From: Actinoallomurus sp963736325
Lineage (GTDB): Bacteria; Actinomycetota; Actinomycetes; Streptosporangiales; Streptosporangiaceae
Assembly (NCBI GenBank): GCA_963736325.1
Contig: CAVTOG010000002.1
Location: 62,001-126,000 of the forward strand
Direction: 5' to 3'
Length of the DNA stretch: 64,000 nt
Positions 1 through 8,860 of the stretch are shown here, piece after piece. Both the position numbers and the translations under genes were made by a program. Below the pieces are notes generated by a model that did no database searches, was not told the origin of the DNA, and saw nothing but the letters and a program-made list of their open reading frames with translations. How positions within the stretch are numbered: the first letter of the stretch is position 1; every line of letters begins with the position of its first letter.

Positions 1-1669
1 CGGTCTCCTCGTACACGACCCGCCAGCCGGCCCGGCAGAGGGCCATCGTGAGGTCGGTGTCCTCGGCGAGGGTGTCGTCGCTCAGACCCCCGACCTCCTC
101 GATCGCCTGGCGCCGGAACGCCCCGATCGCGCCCGGCACGGTCGGCATGCACCGCAGGACGTCGAACATGCGCCGGTCGAGGTTGAACCCCATGACGTAC
201 TCGACGTGCTGCCAGCGGCCGAGGATGCCCTTGCGGTTGGCGACCTTGGTGTTGCCGCTCACGGCGCCGACCCGTGCCTTGAACAGGGGTGCGACCAGCT
301 TCCCGACGGTGTCGGACCGGAACACGGTGTCGCCGTCGACCAGCACGAGGACCTCGTAGCTCGCCTCCGCCATGCCGGTGTTGAGCGCCGCGGGCTTGCC
401 GCCGTTCGGCCGGCGGATGAGCCGTACCTCGGGCAGGTCGAGCGCCTCGACGACGTCGGCGGTGCCGTCGGTCGAGCCGTCGTCGACCACGATGATCTCG
501 AGCTCTCCGTTGTAGCGCGAGGCGGCCAGCGACCGTACGGTCGCCTCGATCCCCGCCTCCTCGTTGTAGGCGGGAACGATCACCGACACCGACGGCCGGG
601 TGAGCCCGGCGGGCTGGAACCACACCCGTACGCGTGCGCGCTCGCGCCGCCGTTTCCGTCGCCGCTCGCGCCACAGCCGGAAGATGTGCAGGCGGGCGAA
701 GAACAGCAGGACCAGTACCCGGGCGGTCGTGAAGATCCCGGCGACGCCGAACAGGATCGTGAGCCCGTGCGTGAGCCAGCCCGCGCCGAGCTGCGCGAAC
801 GCCACCGCCTTCCCGGTCACCTGCGCGGAGGCGGACGCCGGAACGGTCGCGGGCGGCATGCGCAGCGCGTCCGACACCGTCGTGACGCGGTAGCCATCGC
901 GCGAGAGGCGCGTCAGCAGCAGGTCGACGGCCTCCGTCGTCGCGCGCCGGTCACCGCCGATGCTGGGCAGCCGTACGACCGCGCCCTGCCCGTTCGACGG
1001 TGTGACCGCGTCGGCGATCGCCTTCGCGGTCGGCTTGGCCGCGGCCTGGCCGTCGAGATCGGCGAACACGAGGAGGTTGCCGCGCTTGCCGGCCTCCTTG
1101 ACGGCGTGCTGCCGCCCTCCGTACAGCTCGTCCGGCTTGGAGACGTACGGGAGGTGGACGAGGCGGGTGTGCACCCCGGCGACGCCGGCGAGCGCCTGCT
1201 GGGTCAGGTCGAGTTCGAGGTCGCCGCGCCAGGACGGCATCGCCCCCAGGTCGCCCTTCTGCGAGTAGCCGTTGGAGCCCAGTTCGTGCCCGTCACGAAC
1301 GATGCGCCGGGTGAGGCCGGGATGGGCGGCCGCGCGGGCGCCGACGGCGAAGAACGTCGCCTTCACGTGGTGGCGGCGCAGCACGTCGAGCAGGCCGGGT
1401 GTCCAGTGGGGGTCGGGCCCGCCGTCGAACGTCAGCGCCACCGTACGCGCCGGGACACGGGCGCTGCCCGGGTGCGGGCCGGACGGGTCGAGCACGGGTC
1501 CGCTCCGCGCCACGGCCGCCGGCGGACGCCCGTCCTCCGGGTGCTCCACGGCCTTGGTTCCCTCACTGAAGGCCTGGAGCGACAGGGCGCAGAATCCGGC
1601 GATGGCGAACAGCAGCAGCATCAGCCAGTGGTTCCGCGGATCCCGCGGGCGCCCCTGCGCACTCTTCAC
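1..1669 (-). CDS. Bifunctional NodB-fold (polysaccharide deacetylase-like) / family 2 glycosyltransferase, C-terminus beyond window
   Basis: About 556 residues are visible and the gene runs off the left edge. From the N-terminus: a signal-anchor helix (WLMLLLFAIAGFCAL, residues about 15-30), a NodB-like domain entered at TFDGGPD (about residue 80), a second membrane segment near residue 300, then a GT2 catalytic domain with SVIVPAYNEE, VDDGSTDGT, a DxD site in VDGDTVF and the acidic AEDTDLT motif. The predicted role is polymerisation of an extracellular sugar chain with an outside modifying domain. The NodB half is degenerate: TFDDGP reads TFDGGP and the usual zinc motif HTxxH reads NGYSQ, so deacetylation is doubtful. 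The GTG start overlaps the stop of the upstream small gene (GTGA), which implies translational coupling. Confidence 0.88.
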   Translation of the reverse strand, partial: MKSAQGRPRDPRNHWLMLLLFAIAGFCALSLQAFSEGTKAVEHPEDGRPPAAVARSGPVLDPSGPHPGSARVPARTVALTFDGGPDPHWTPGLLDVLRRHHVKATFFAVGARAAAHPGLTRRIVRDGHELGSNGYSQKGDLGAMPSWRGDLELDLTQQALAGVAGVHTRLVHLPYVSKPDELYGGRQHAVKEAGKRGNLLVFADLDGQAAAKPTAKAIADAVTPSNGQGAVVRLPSIGGDRRATTEAVDLLLTRLSRDGYRVTTVSDALRMPPATVPASASAQVTGKAVAFAQLGAGWLTHGLTILFGVAGIFTTARVLVLLFFARLHIFRLWRERRRKRRRERARVRVWFQPAGLTRPSVSVIVPAYNEEAGIEATVRSLAASRYNGELEIIVVDDGSTDGTADVVEALDLPEVRLIRRPNGGKPAALNTGMAEASYEVLVLVDGDTVFRSDTVGKLVAPLFKARVGAVSGNTKVANRKGILGRWQHVEYVMGFNLDRRMFDVLRCMPTVPGAIGAFRRQAIEEVGGLSDDTLAEDTDLTMALCRAGWRVVYEET

Positions 1670-1914
1670 GGGCGGGTCCGGTGGTGCGGCGGCGTGAAGG
1701 CGTGCCGGTGCCTACGGTGTGGAGGCGTCTTGCGGGGCGCGTGGGTGACCGTCTCGCGGGGCAGATCCGCGCGCGGCACGTCGACCTGCGTGATCAGCGC
1801 GATGCCGACGACGACGAGGAACGCGGCGAGCGCGCCCGCGACGGCAATGCCCGACCAGCGAAGGGCCAGCCTGCGCCGGCCGGAACCGTCGACGAACACC
1901 GGGCTCGAATCCAT
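1666..1914 (-). CDS. Small single-pass membrane protein coupled to the glycosyltransferase
   Basis: An 82-residue protein starting MDSSPVFVDGSGRRR with one strong membrane helix (about residues 21-42) and a basic His/Pro-rich tail. Small VFVD.SGRR proteins of this kind commonly sit directly before NodB/GT2 fusion genes in actinomycetes, which agrees with the 4-bp stop/start overlap here. The function is unknown; a partner or anchor of the glycosyltransferase is an inference from coupling. The ATG at 1914 is chosen because the VFVD.SGRR block is the recognisable start; the open frame continues 21 codons upstream without a better ribosome-binding site. Confidence 0.7.
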   Translation of the reverse strand: MDSSPVFVDGSGRRRLALRWSGIAVAGALAAFLVVVGIALITQVDVPRADLPRETVTHAPRKTPPHRRHRHAFTPPHHRTRP

Positions 1915-1998
1915 GCGGACCGAGTTTACGGATTGTTTTGTGGCGTTTGACCGACCTTTGCTCGCAGTCAAGACCAAGTCGAGTGGTGCCGGGCACGC

Positions 1999-3030
1999 TC
2001 AGGAGGGCACGGGCCGGTCGTCCCGCAGGGCGGTGAACAAGGCGGCGGCGCGCGGGGCGTCCCACGTGACGTAGTCGCCGACGCCGGCCTTCGTGCCGGT
2101 TCCCTTCAGCGGGACGGTGGTCGTACGGCCCTTGGCCGCGGCGATGCGGCGCATGACCCAGCCGAAGCTCGCCAGGTCCCAGAGGTGGTCGCCGTCCGCG
2201 ACGGAGACGGCCGCCGCGGCGCGCTGGACGAACGGCACGATCCGCAGCGGGTCGGCCAGCACTCCCGCGCTCGTCACGCGGTGGACGAGGGCGGCGAGGA
2301 ACTCCTGCTGGTGCTTGACCCGGTCGAGGTCGCCGCCGGCGAAGGCGTGCCGTGAACGCACGTACCCGAGCGCCGTACGCCCGTCGAGCCGGCGGCACCC
2401 CGCCTTGAGGTCGATGCCGGCCTTCTTGTCGCGTACGGGCGCCTCGATGCACATCCGCACCCCGCCGACGGCGTCGACCATGCCGACGAACCCGCCGAAC
2501 CCGATCTCGGCGTAGTGGTCGATGCGGAGCCCGGAGGAGCGTTCGATCGTCTCGGTGAGCAGCTTCGGGCCGCCGGTGGCGAACGCGGCGTTGAGCTTGT
2601 TGGCGCCGTGGCCGGGGATCGGGAGGTAGGAGTCGCGCGGCAGGCTGACCAGCGTCGTGTCGTGGTCGCCGATGTGCAGCAGCATCATCGAGTCGGTGCG
2701 CTTACCGACGCCGCCGCCGGTGTGGTACTTCCGCTGCTGCGCCTTGGACAGCCCGTCGCGGCTGTCGGAGCCGACGATGAGCCAGTTGGTCCCGCGCCCG
2801 CCGGCGGACGCCTCGTGGCCCGCCCGCTCGCCGCCGAAGACCGTCTCGCGGTGGAGCCGGATGTCGAGGTAGACGCAGAACGCCGCCAGCAGCACGACCG
2901 GGGCGAGGAGGAGGGCGAGTAGGCGCCGCCACCAGTGCCGCCGCCGTCGTATCGGGGTTTCGTCGAGGTAGGGCGGCCGTGGTCTCATCGATGGTTCGGC
3001 CCCGTGGCCACCCTCGCGTGATCGGCCCAT
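1999..3030 (-). CDS. LytR-CpsA-Psr (LCP) family phosphotransferase
   Basis: A 343-residue protein with a short basic cytoplasmic N-terminus, one membrane helix (RLLALLLAPVVLLAAFCVYL, about residues 35-55) and an extracellular LCP domain. Family landmarks are NWLIVGSDSRDG, the acidic/arginine cluster KRTDSMMLLHI, SLPRDSYLPIPG, KLNAAFATGG and ALGYVRSRHAF..DLDRVKHQQEF. LCP enzymes move polyprenyl-linked glycopolymers onto peptidoglycan or arabinogalactan, which suits the neighbouring glycosyltransferase. The ATG at 3030 has GGGAG about 10 bases upstream; an in-frame TTG at 3048 and an ATG at 2988 are alternatives. Confidence 0.9.
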   Translation of the reverse strand: MGRSREGGHGAEPSMRPRPPYLDETPIRRRRHWWRRLLALLLAPVVLLAAFCVYLDIRLHRETVFGGERAGHEASAGGRGTNWLIVGSDSRDGLSKAQQRKYHTGGGVGKRTDSMMLLHIGDHDTTLVSLPRDSYLPIPGHGANKLNAAFATGGPKLLTETIERSSGLRIDHYAEIGFGGFVGMVDAVGGVRMCIEAPVRDKKAGIDLKAGCRRLDGRTALGYVRSRHAFAGGDLDRVKHQQEFLAALVHRVTSAGVLADPLRIVPFVQRAAAAVSVADGDHLWDLASFGWVMRRIAAAKGRTTTVPLKGTGTKAGVGDYVTWDAPRAAALFTALRDDRPVPS

Positions 3031-3089
3031 GCCGATCCATACTCCCAAAAACCCGGCCGCCCCCGGTAATGGAGCGCCCTACGGCCAGG

Positions 3090-3314
3090 TCAGCAGCCCT
3101 TTTCCCGTAGGGATTCCCCCAGCTTCTCGACGGCCTCCGCCGCCTCGGCGGAGCTCAGCACCGCGGGCTGCCGTAACCCGGCGGCGATGACGTGACCGTT
3201 CGCGTGGACGACGGCGGTGACGGGCTGGGCCCAGACGACGGGGGCCGCCGCGAGGGCGACGCCGGCGGCCAGGGTCAGGGCTGCGGCGCGGTGTGGTGAA
3301 CGGTGGAAGGGCAT
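3090..3314 (-). CDS. Small exported protein, function unknown
   Basis: A 74-residue protein starting MPFHRSPHRAAALTLAAG, followed by a hydrophobic core and an alanine-rich cleavage region ending VWAQ, so a Sec signal peptide of about 28 residues is likely. The mature part (about 45 residues) ends in ...LREKGC, a single terminal cysteine. The start at 3314 is favoured over the longer frame (3368) because AGAGGAG lies 5 bases before it. No family is recognised. Confidence 0.6.
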   Translation of the reverse strand: MPFHRSPHRAAALTLAAGVALAAAPVVWAQPVTAVVHANGHVIAAGLRQPAVLSSAEAAEAVEKLGESLREKGC

Positions 3315-3406
3315 GTCACTCCTCTGGGTCGAGTACGGCCCCAGCCTCGCGCCGCCGCCGCTCCGCACTCCAGTGACCCGGAGTAGGCGGTCGGATACTC
3401 AGGGCC

Positions 3407-4825
3407 TCATTTCCCTATCGCGCGGGCGAGGAGGCCGACGGCCTCGGCCAGACGGCGTTCGGGGAGGCGCGCGTAGCCCGCCACGAACGCCGGCGGGCCC
3501 GGTCGGCGTACGCGCATCGGGGCGACGCCATCGACGGCCACGCCGAGCGCGGCGGCGCGTGCGACCACCGACGCCTCGTCGCACGTCTCCGGGAGCTCCA
3601 CGAAGACGTGCAGGCCCGCGGAGACCCCGAGGACGCGCACCTGTGGCAGGTGGTCCTCCAGGGCCGAGACGAAGGCGTCGCGGCGGTCGCGGTAGCGGCG
3701 CCGCGTCACCCGCAGGTGCCGCGAGTACGCGCCGTTCGCCACCAGCCGGGCGAGAACGTACTGGTCGAGGACCGGCGACCCCAGGTCCTGCAGGGCGCGC
3801 GCGGCCCGCAGGCGTACGGCGAGCCATGGCGGCGCGACGGCCCAGCCGAGCCGCAGCGCCGGGGACAGCGCCTTGCTCACCGAACCGGCGAGCACGACGC
3901 GCTCGGGCGCGAGGCCCTGGAGGCAGCCGACCGGCTCGCGGTCGTAGCGGAAGTCGCCGTCGTAGTCGTCCTCGATGATCACCGCGTCGAGGTCGCGCGC
4001 CCAGGCGATGAGCGCGGCACGGCGCGACGGCGAGAGCACCACACCGGTGGGGAACTGGTGGGCCGGTGTGACCAGCACGGCACGCGCCCCCGTACGTGCG
4101 AGGGCGGCGACGTCGATGCCCTCCTCATCGACGGGCACGCCGATCAGCTCGGCCCCGGTCGCACGGATCATCGGCAGCTGGTGGGGGCTCACGGGATCCT
4201 CGACGGCGAGGAACCGGTGGCCCTCCTCGACGAGGACGCCCGGGAGGGTCGCCAGCATCTGGGCCACCCCGGCGGTCACCACGACCGTGTCCGGCGTCGT
4301 CACGGCGGCGCGCACGCGGGCCAGGTGCTCGGCGAGCACGGCGCGCAGCTCGGGGACTCCGGCGGGGTCGGGATAGTCGAACGCGGCGTGCGGCAGGTCG
4401 CGCAGCACCTCGCGGAGCGTCGCACCCCAGCGCTCGCGCGGGAACGACCCGAGGTCCGGCTTGCCCGGCCGCAGGTCGTAGGCGATCCCCGGCACGGAGG
4501 CCGGCCCGGCCTCGGTGCCGGCCGCGAGCCGCAGGGCCCGCCGGTGCGCCTCGCCGCGCGGCACGGACGGCGGCGGCTCGGGCGGCAGCGAGGCGACGCG
4601 TGTGCCGTCGCCCTGCCGCGACACCACGAACCCCTCGGCGACGAGCTGCTCGTACGCGGTGACGGCGACGCCGCGCGACACCGCGAGCGCGTCGGCGAGA
4701 TCGCGGGTGGACGGCAGCCGCGAACCGGGCGCGAGCCGCCCGTCGCGTACGGCGCCGCGCAGCGCGGCGGCGAGCTGGACGGCCAGGTGCCCGGCGGAGC
4801 GGTCGAGCGTCAGGTGCAGCTCCAC
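3407..4825 (-). CDS. MocR-type regulator (GntR winged helix + PLP aminotransferase-like domain)
   Basis: A 472-residue protein. The N-terminal GntR helix-turn-helix includes LAPGSRLPSTRDLADALAVS and TAYEQLVAEGFV (to about residue 75). The rest is a fold-type I aminotransferase domain with VTPAHQFPTG, EDDYDGDFRYD and the PLP-lysine context LAGSVSKALSPALRLGW. MocR proteins sense PLP or amino compounds and usually act on an adjacent gene. The GTG at 4825 (VELHLTLDRS) matches the family N-terminus but has no clear Shine-Dalgarno and lies only 15 bp after a terminator-like hairpin (4841-4875). A divergent EamA exporter lies beyond the XRE unit and may be the ancestral target. Confidence 0.88.
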   Translation of the reverse strand: MELHLTLDRSAGHLAVQLAAALRGAVRDGRLAPGSRLPSTRDLADALAVSRGVAVTAYEQLVAEGFVVSRQGDGTRVASLPPEPPPSVPRGEAHRRALRLAAGTEAGPASVPGIAYDLRPGKPDLGSFPRERWGATLREVLRDLPHAAFDYPDPAGVPELRAVLAEHLARVRAAVTTPDTVVVTAGVAQMLATLPGVLVEEGHRFLAVEDPVSPHQLPMIRATGAELIGVPVDEEGIDVAALARTGARAVLVTPAHQFPTGVVLSPSRRAALIAWARDLDAVIIEDDYDGDFRYDREPVGCLQGLAPERVVLAGSVSKALSPALRLGWAVAPPWLAVRLRAARALQDLGSPVLDQYVLARLVANGAYSRHLRVTRRRYRDRRDAFVSALEDHLPQVRVLGVSAGLHVFVELPETCDEASVVARAAALGVAVDGVAPMRVRRPGPPAFVAGYARLPERRLAEAVGLLARAIGK

Positions 4826-4840
4826 GGAGCCACGAAAACA

Positions 4841-4875
4841 GCCCCCGGCCCTCCTGGGCAAGGAGGGCCGGGGGC
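4841..4875 (-). terminator. Strong intrinsic terminator hairpin of the XRE/DUF397 unit
   Basis: A perfect 15-bp stem (GCCCCCGGCCCTCCT paired with AGGAGGGCCGGGGGC) with a 5-base loop. On the minus strand it is followed by TGTTTTCG. It ends the XRE/DUF397 transcript and sits immediately before the MocR start. Confidence 0.75.
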
Positions 4876-4893
4876 GTGTTTCACGCATCTCGG

Positions 4894-4998
4894 CTAGGCG
4901 CCGCTCTGACCGGATTCCTCTTCGGTCACGGCGACCTCTACGCACTGGTTGCCGTTGGCATTGCTTCGTGACGATTTCCGCCAGCTAGAATCTGCCAC
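4894..4998 (-). CDS. Short DUF397-domain protein (34 aa), overlapping the XRE regulator
   Basis: This frame reads WRKSSRSNANGNQC then VEVAV, the signature of DUF397, ending GQSGA-stop. DUF397 proteins are normally about 60-70 residues and follow Scr1-type XRE regulators, where they act as their toxin-like or antagonist partner. This copy starts at GTG (VADSSW) inside the XRE coding region, overlaps it by 61 bp in another frame, and lacks the usual C-terminal half (the VRDSKDP segment is replaced by VTEEESGQSGA). It may be a truncated or minimal variant, or a decaying gene. Confidence 0.55.
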   Translation of the reverse strand: MADSSWRKSSRSNANGNQCVEVAVTEEESGQSGA

Positions 4999-5786
4999 TC
5001 TTCAATCACCTTTTCTATCAGTTCCAGGGAGTCCTTAGGCGGCAATGCCGCCTCTCGAACGTCTTCCCAAATCTTGCCGACTTCTACTACTTCGCCATTC
5101 ACCTCGACGACACGGCCACTTAGAGCGTCATCCACATTTGTTATCTTCACGCCGTCGAGTTCGGCGATCATGAACGGCAAAGTCGAGTAGTACTCTGTGC
5201 CGGATGGCACGACTTTGATCACGACGTTGGGCAGTTTCGTGCACTCACGGAGATGTATTAACTGCTCCACCATCACTTCTGGCCCGCCAGTGGGACGCCG
5301 TAGAATGTATTCGTCAATCACGAAGATGCACATTGGCGGGTTTTCATCGTTAAGAATTCGCTGCCGGTCCATCCTTCGCTGGATGCGCTCCTCGACGTCC
5401 AGTGCAGAGTGTCGCGCAAACCGCATGACGGCGCGTGCGTAGTTCTCGGTCTGGAGCAGTCCAGGGATGACGGAGATCTCGAAGTTTTGAAGGAGGTTCG
5501 CGTTGGCTTCGGCCGACAGCCATTTGTCGACCCACTCCGAGGGGATTTCGCGTGTGACCCACCTTTCGAAGTAGCGGGCGAGGTAGCCGTTGGTCCCGAG
5601 CACTTCATCGCAACGCTTTACGTCGTCCAGATGTGGCGTGCGCCTGCCGTTCATCCACTGACTCACAGTGGACGCGGCGACGTGAAGCGTTTCCGCGAGT
5701 CGCCTCCCGGTCATGCCTGCCGCATCGCAGGCGAGCCCCAGCTCTGTACCCCAGGTATCCAGTGCCGTCTCGCGTTTCGGTGCCAT
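4938..5786 (-). CDS. Scr1-type XRE helix-turn-helix regulator with DUF5753
   Basis: A 282-residue protein with an N-terminal Cro/C1 helix-turn-helix (TGRRLAETLHVAASTVSQWM, about residues 25-45) and the DUF5753 sensor-like domain marked by EISVIPGLLQTENYARAV, RQRILNDENPP, DEYILRRPTGG and STLPFMIAEL. These regulators are paired with DUF397 proteins in many actinomycetes. Its codons use A/T third positions far more than the neighbours, a sign of different ancestry. The usual family end is near ...VIEEW; here the frame runs about 18 more residues through the DUF397 gene. Confidence 0.88.
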   Translation of the reverse strand: MAPKRETALDTWGTELGLACDAAGMTGRRLAETLHVAASTVSQWMNGRRTPHLDDVKRCDEVLGTNGYLARYFERWVTREIPSEWVDKWLSAEANANLLQNFEISVIPGLLQTENYARAVMRFARHSALDVEERIQRRMDRQRILNDENPPMCIFVIDEYILRRPTGGPEVMVEQLIHLRECTKLPNVVIKVVPSGTEYYSTLPFMIAELDGVKITNVDDALSGRVVEVNGEVVEVGKIWEDVREAALPPKDSLELIEKVIEEWQILAGGNRHEAMPTATSA

Positions 5787-6016
5787 CTCGGGGGTTCACA
5801 TCCTGACGTGAAGTTTGATCGGAGGTTCACGGGCTAACGACCGAGCTTCACCGCTTCACAAGCTTAGCCGCTGGTCGCGAATATGTTGAGCCGGATAAAC
5901 CGGCAATCGGCAGAAGTACCACATGGCCGTCGCGGCGACATGGCGAATCGTCGATGACAGGGCGGGGCGTCGCCGCCGCCCGGCCGTACTCGAATGGTCC
6001 TGTTCACAGGGTCTCT

Positions 6017-6040
6017 ATTGGCCCTCGCCCGAGGGCCAAT
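6017..6040. promoter_or_regulatory. Perfect palindrome upstream of the EamA exporter
   Basis: ATTGGCCCTCG-CC-CGAGGGCCAAT is an 11-bp perfect inverted repeat with a 2-bp spacer, ending 20 bp before the exporter ATG. Position and symmetry suggest an operator for a dimeric regulator. The MocR protein encoded at 3407-4825 is a candidate by context only. Confidence 0.55.
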
Positions 6041-6060
6041 GGTCTCCTAGTTTCCCCTGC

Positions 6061-7056
6061 ATGGGCGATATACGCGGGTACGGACAGGCGGCGTCGGCGA
6101 TGGTCGTGGTCGGCGCGCTCACGGCGGTGTCGGCGACCATCTCCCGCTACCCGGTGTACGGCGGGCAGGCGGTGCGGTACGCGGTGGCGGCGCTCATCCT
6201 GTTCGGGATGGCGCGGCTTCGCGGCGCGCGCGTACGGCCGGCGGGCAGGCAGTGGGCGCTCATCGCGGGGCTGGCCGCGACCGGGCTCGCCGGTTTCAAC
6301 GTCTGCATCATCGAGGGGACACGTTTCACGAGCCCGGCGACGATCGGCACGGTCATCGGGGCGACCCCCATCGTGGTCGCGGTCGCGGCGCCGTTGATGG
6401 ACGGCAGGCGGCCCACGCCGCGCGTCGTGGCGGCGGCGGTGGTCGTGGCAGCCGGGGCCGGTGTCGCGAACGGGATGGGCGAGCGCAGCCTGCCGGGTTT
6501 CCTCCTCGCCCTGGGCGCGCTGGCGGGCGAGGTGTGCTTCTCCCTGCTCGCCATGCCGCTGCTGCCGAAGCTGGGCGCGATACGGGTGTCGGCGTACTCC
6601 GCCGCGGCGGCGGTCCCGATGCTGCTGGCCGCCGGGCTGTTCACCGACGGGACCTCGGTCGTGCGGATGCCGACGCCGGCCGAGGCCGCCGGGCTGGCGT
6701 ACCTGACCCTCGTCGTCACGGCCGCCGCGTTCATCGTCTGGTACGACGCCCTGCGCCGGATCGGCGCCGACCGCGCCAGCCTGTTCGCCGGGCTGATCCC
6801 GGTCAGCGCCGCGGCCACCACGGTCGTCCTCGGGCTGCGGCCCCCGCACGCGGCCGACGTCGCCGGCGCCCTGCTCGTCGGGTGCGGCGTGGTGGCCGGC
6901 CTCACGTCAGCGGATCGGCCACTCCCGGTTGCTGCCCCGTCGGACCATGACGATCGCGCCCACGACGAGGATGACCACGAACACCACGCCGAGCGCGATC
7001 AGGACGCCGTAGATCGCGGCCGAGTTGCCGAACAGGCCGCTGAGCACGGCAGATGA
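6061..7056 (+). CDS. EamA/DMT family exporter
   Basis: A 331-residue drug/metabolite transporter with ten hydrophobic segments in two EamA repeats. Recognisable parts are SRYPVYGGQAVRYAVAALIL, FTSPATIGTVIGATPIVVAV, SLLAMPLLPKLGAIRVSAYS, the repeat-2 stretch IVWYDALRRIGADRASLFAG and the closing helix VAGALLVGCGVVAGL. Likely substrates are amino acids or metabolites, but none can be assigned. The membrane domain ends near base 6905. The last 50 or so residues are an Asp/His-rich tail (HDEDDHEHHAERDQD) encoded entirely opposite the small membrane gene at 6907-7068. The ATG at 6061 lacks a strong ribosome-binding site. Confidence 0.82.
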   Translation: MGDIRGYGQAASAMVVVGALTAVSATISRYPVYGGQAVRYAVAALILFGMARLRGARVRPAGRQWALIAGLAATGLAGFNVCIIEGTRFTSPATIGTVIGATPIVVAVAAPLMDGRRPTPRVVAAAVVVAAGAGVANGMGERSLPGFLLALGALAGEVCFSLLAMPLLPKLGAIRVSAYSAAAAVPMLLAAGLFTDGTSVVRMPTPAEAAGLAYLTLVVTAAAFIVWYDALRRIGADRASLFAGLIPVSAAATTVVLGLRPPHAADVAGALLVGCGVVAGLTSADRPLPVAAPSDHDDRAHDEDDHEHHAERDQDAVDRGRVAEQAAEHGR

Positions 7057-7068
7057 CATAAATGGCAT
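6907..7068 (-). CDS. Small single-pass membrane protein (53 aa)
   Basis: MPFMSSAVLSGLFGNSAA leads into one long membrane helix (IYGVLIALGVVFVVILVVGA) and a short basic tail (VRRGSNREWPIR). The start has a good GGGGGAA site 4 bases upstream. The function is unknown. It lies antisense to the C-terminal tail of the EamA exporter; its good start signals suggest it is the gene really in use there. Confidence 0.6.
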   Translation of the reverse strand: MPFMSSAVLSGLFGNSAAIYGVLIALGVVFVVILVVGAIVMVRRGSNREWPIR

Positions 7069-7192
7069 GACTTCCCCCAAAGATTGCCGTACCCCGCAAT
7101 CTCCGGAGTAAGTCACGGCCCGCGTACGGCATGGCGGTGCCGCCGCTCTACCCTGGTGATCGACCCAGACCGTGCCGCCAGCGAGGAAGCCG

Positions 7193-8833
<1,641 letters not shown>

Positions 8834-8860
8834 CGCCACCGCCCGGCGCGGCGTGGCCGG

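Noticed and set aside
206..2074. 622-aa plus-strand open frame
   Set aside because: It is the complement of the NodB/GT2 gene and its neighbours, with Arg/Gly/Ala-rich shadow composition.
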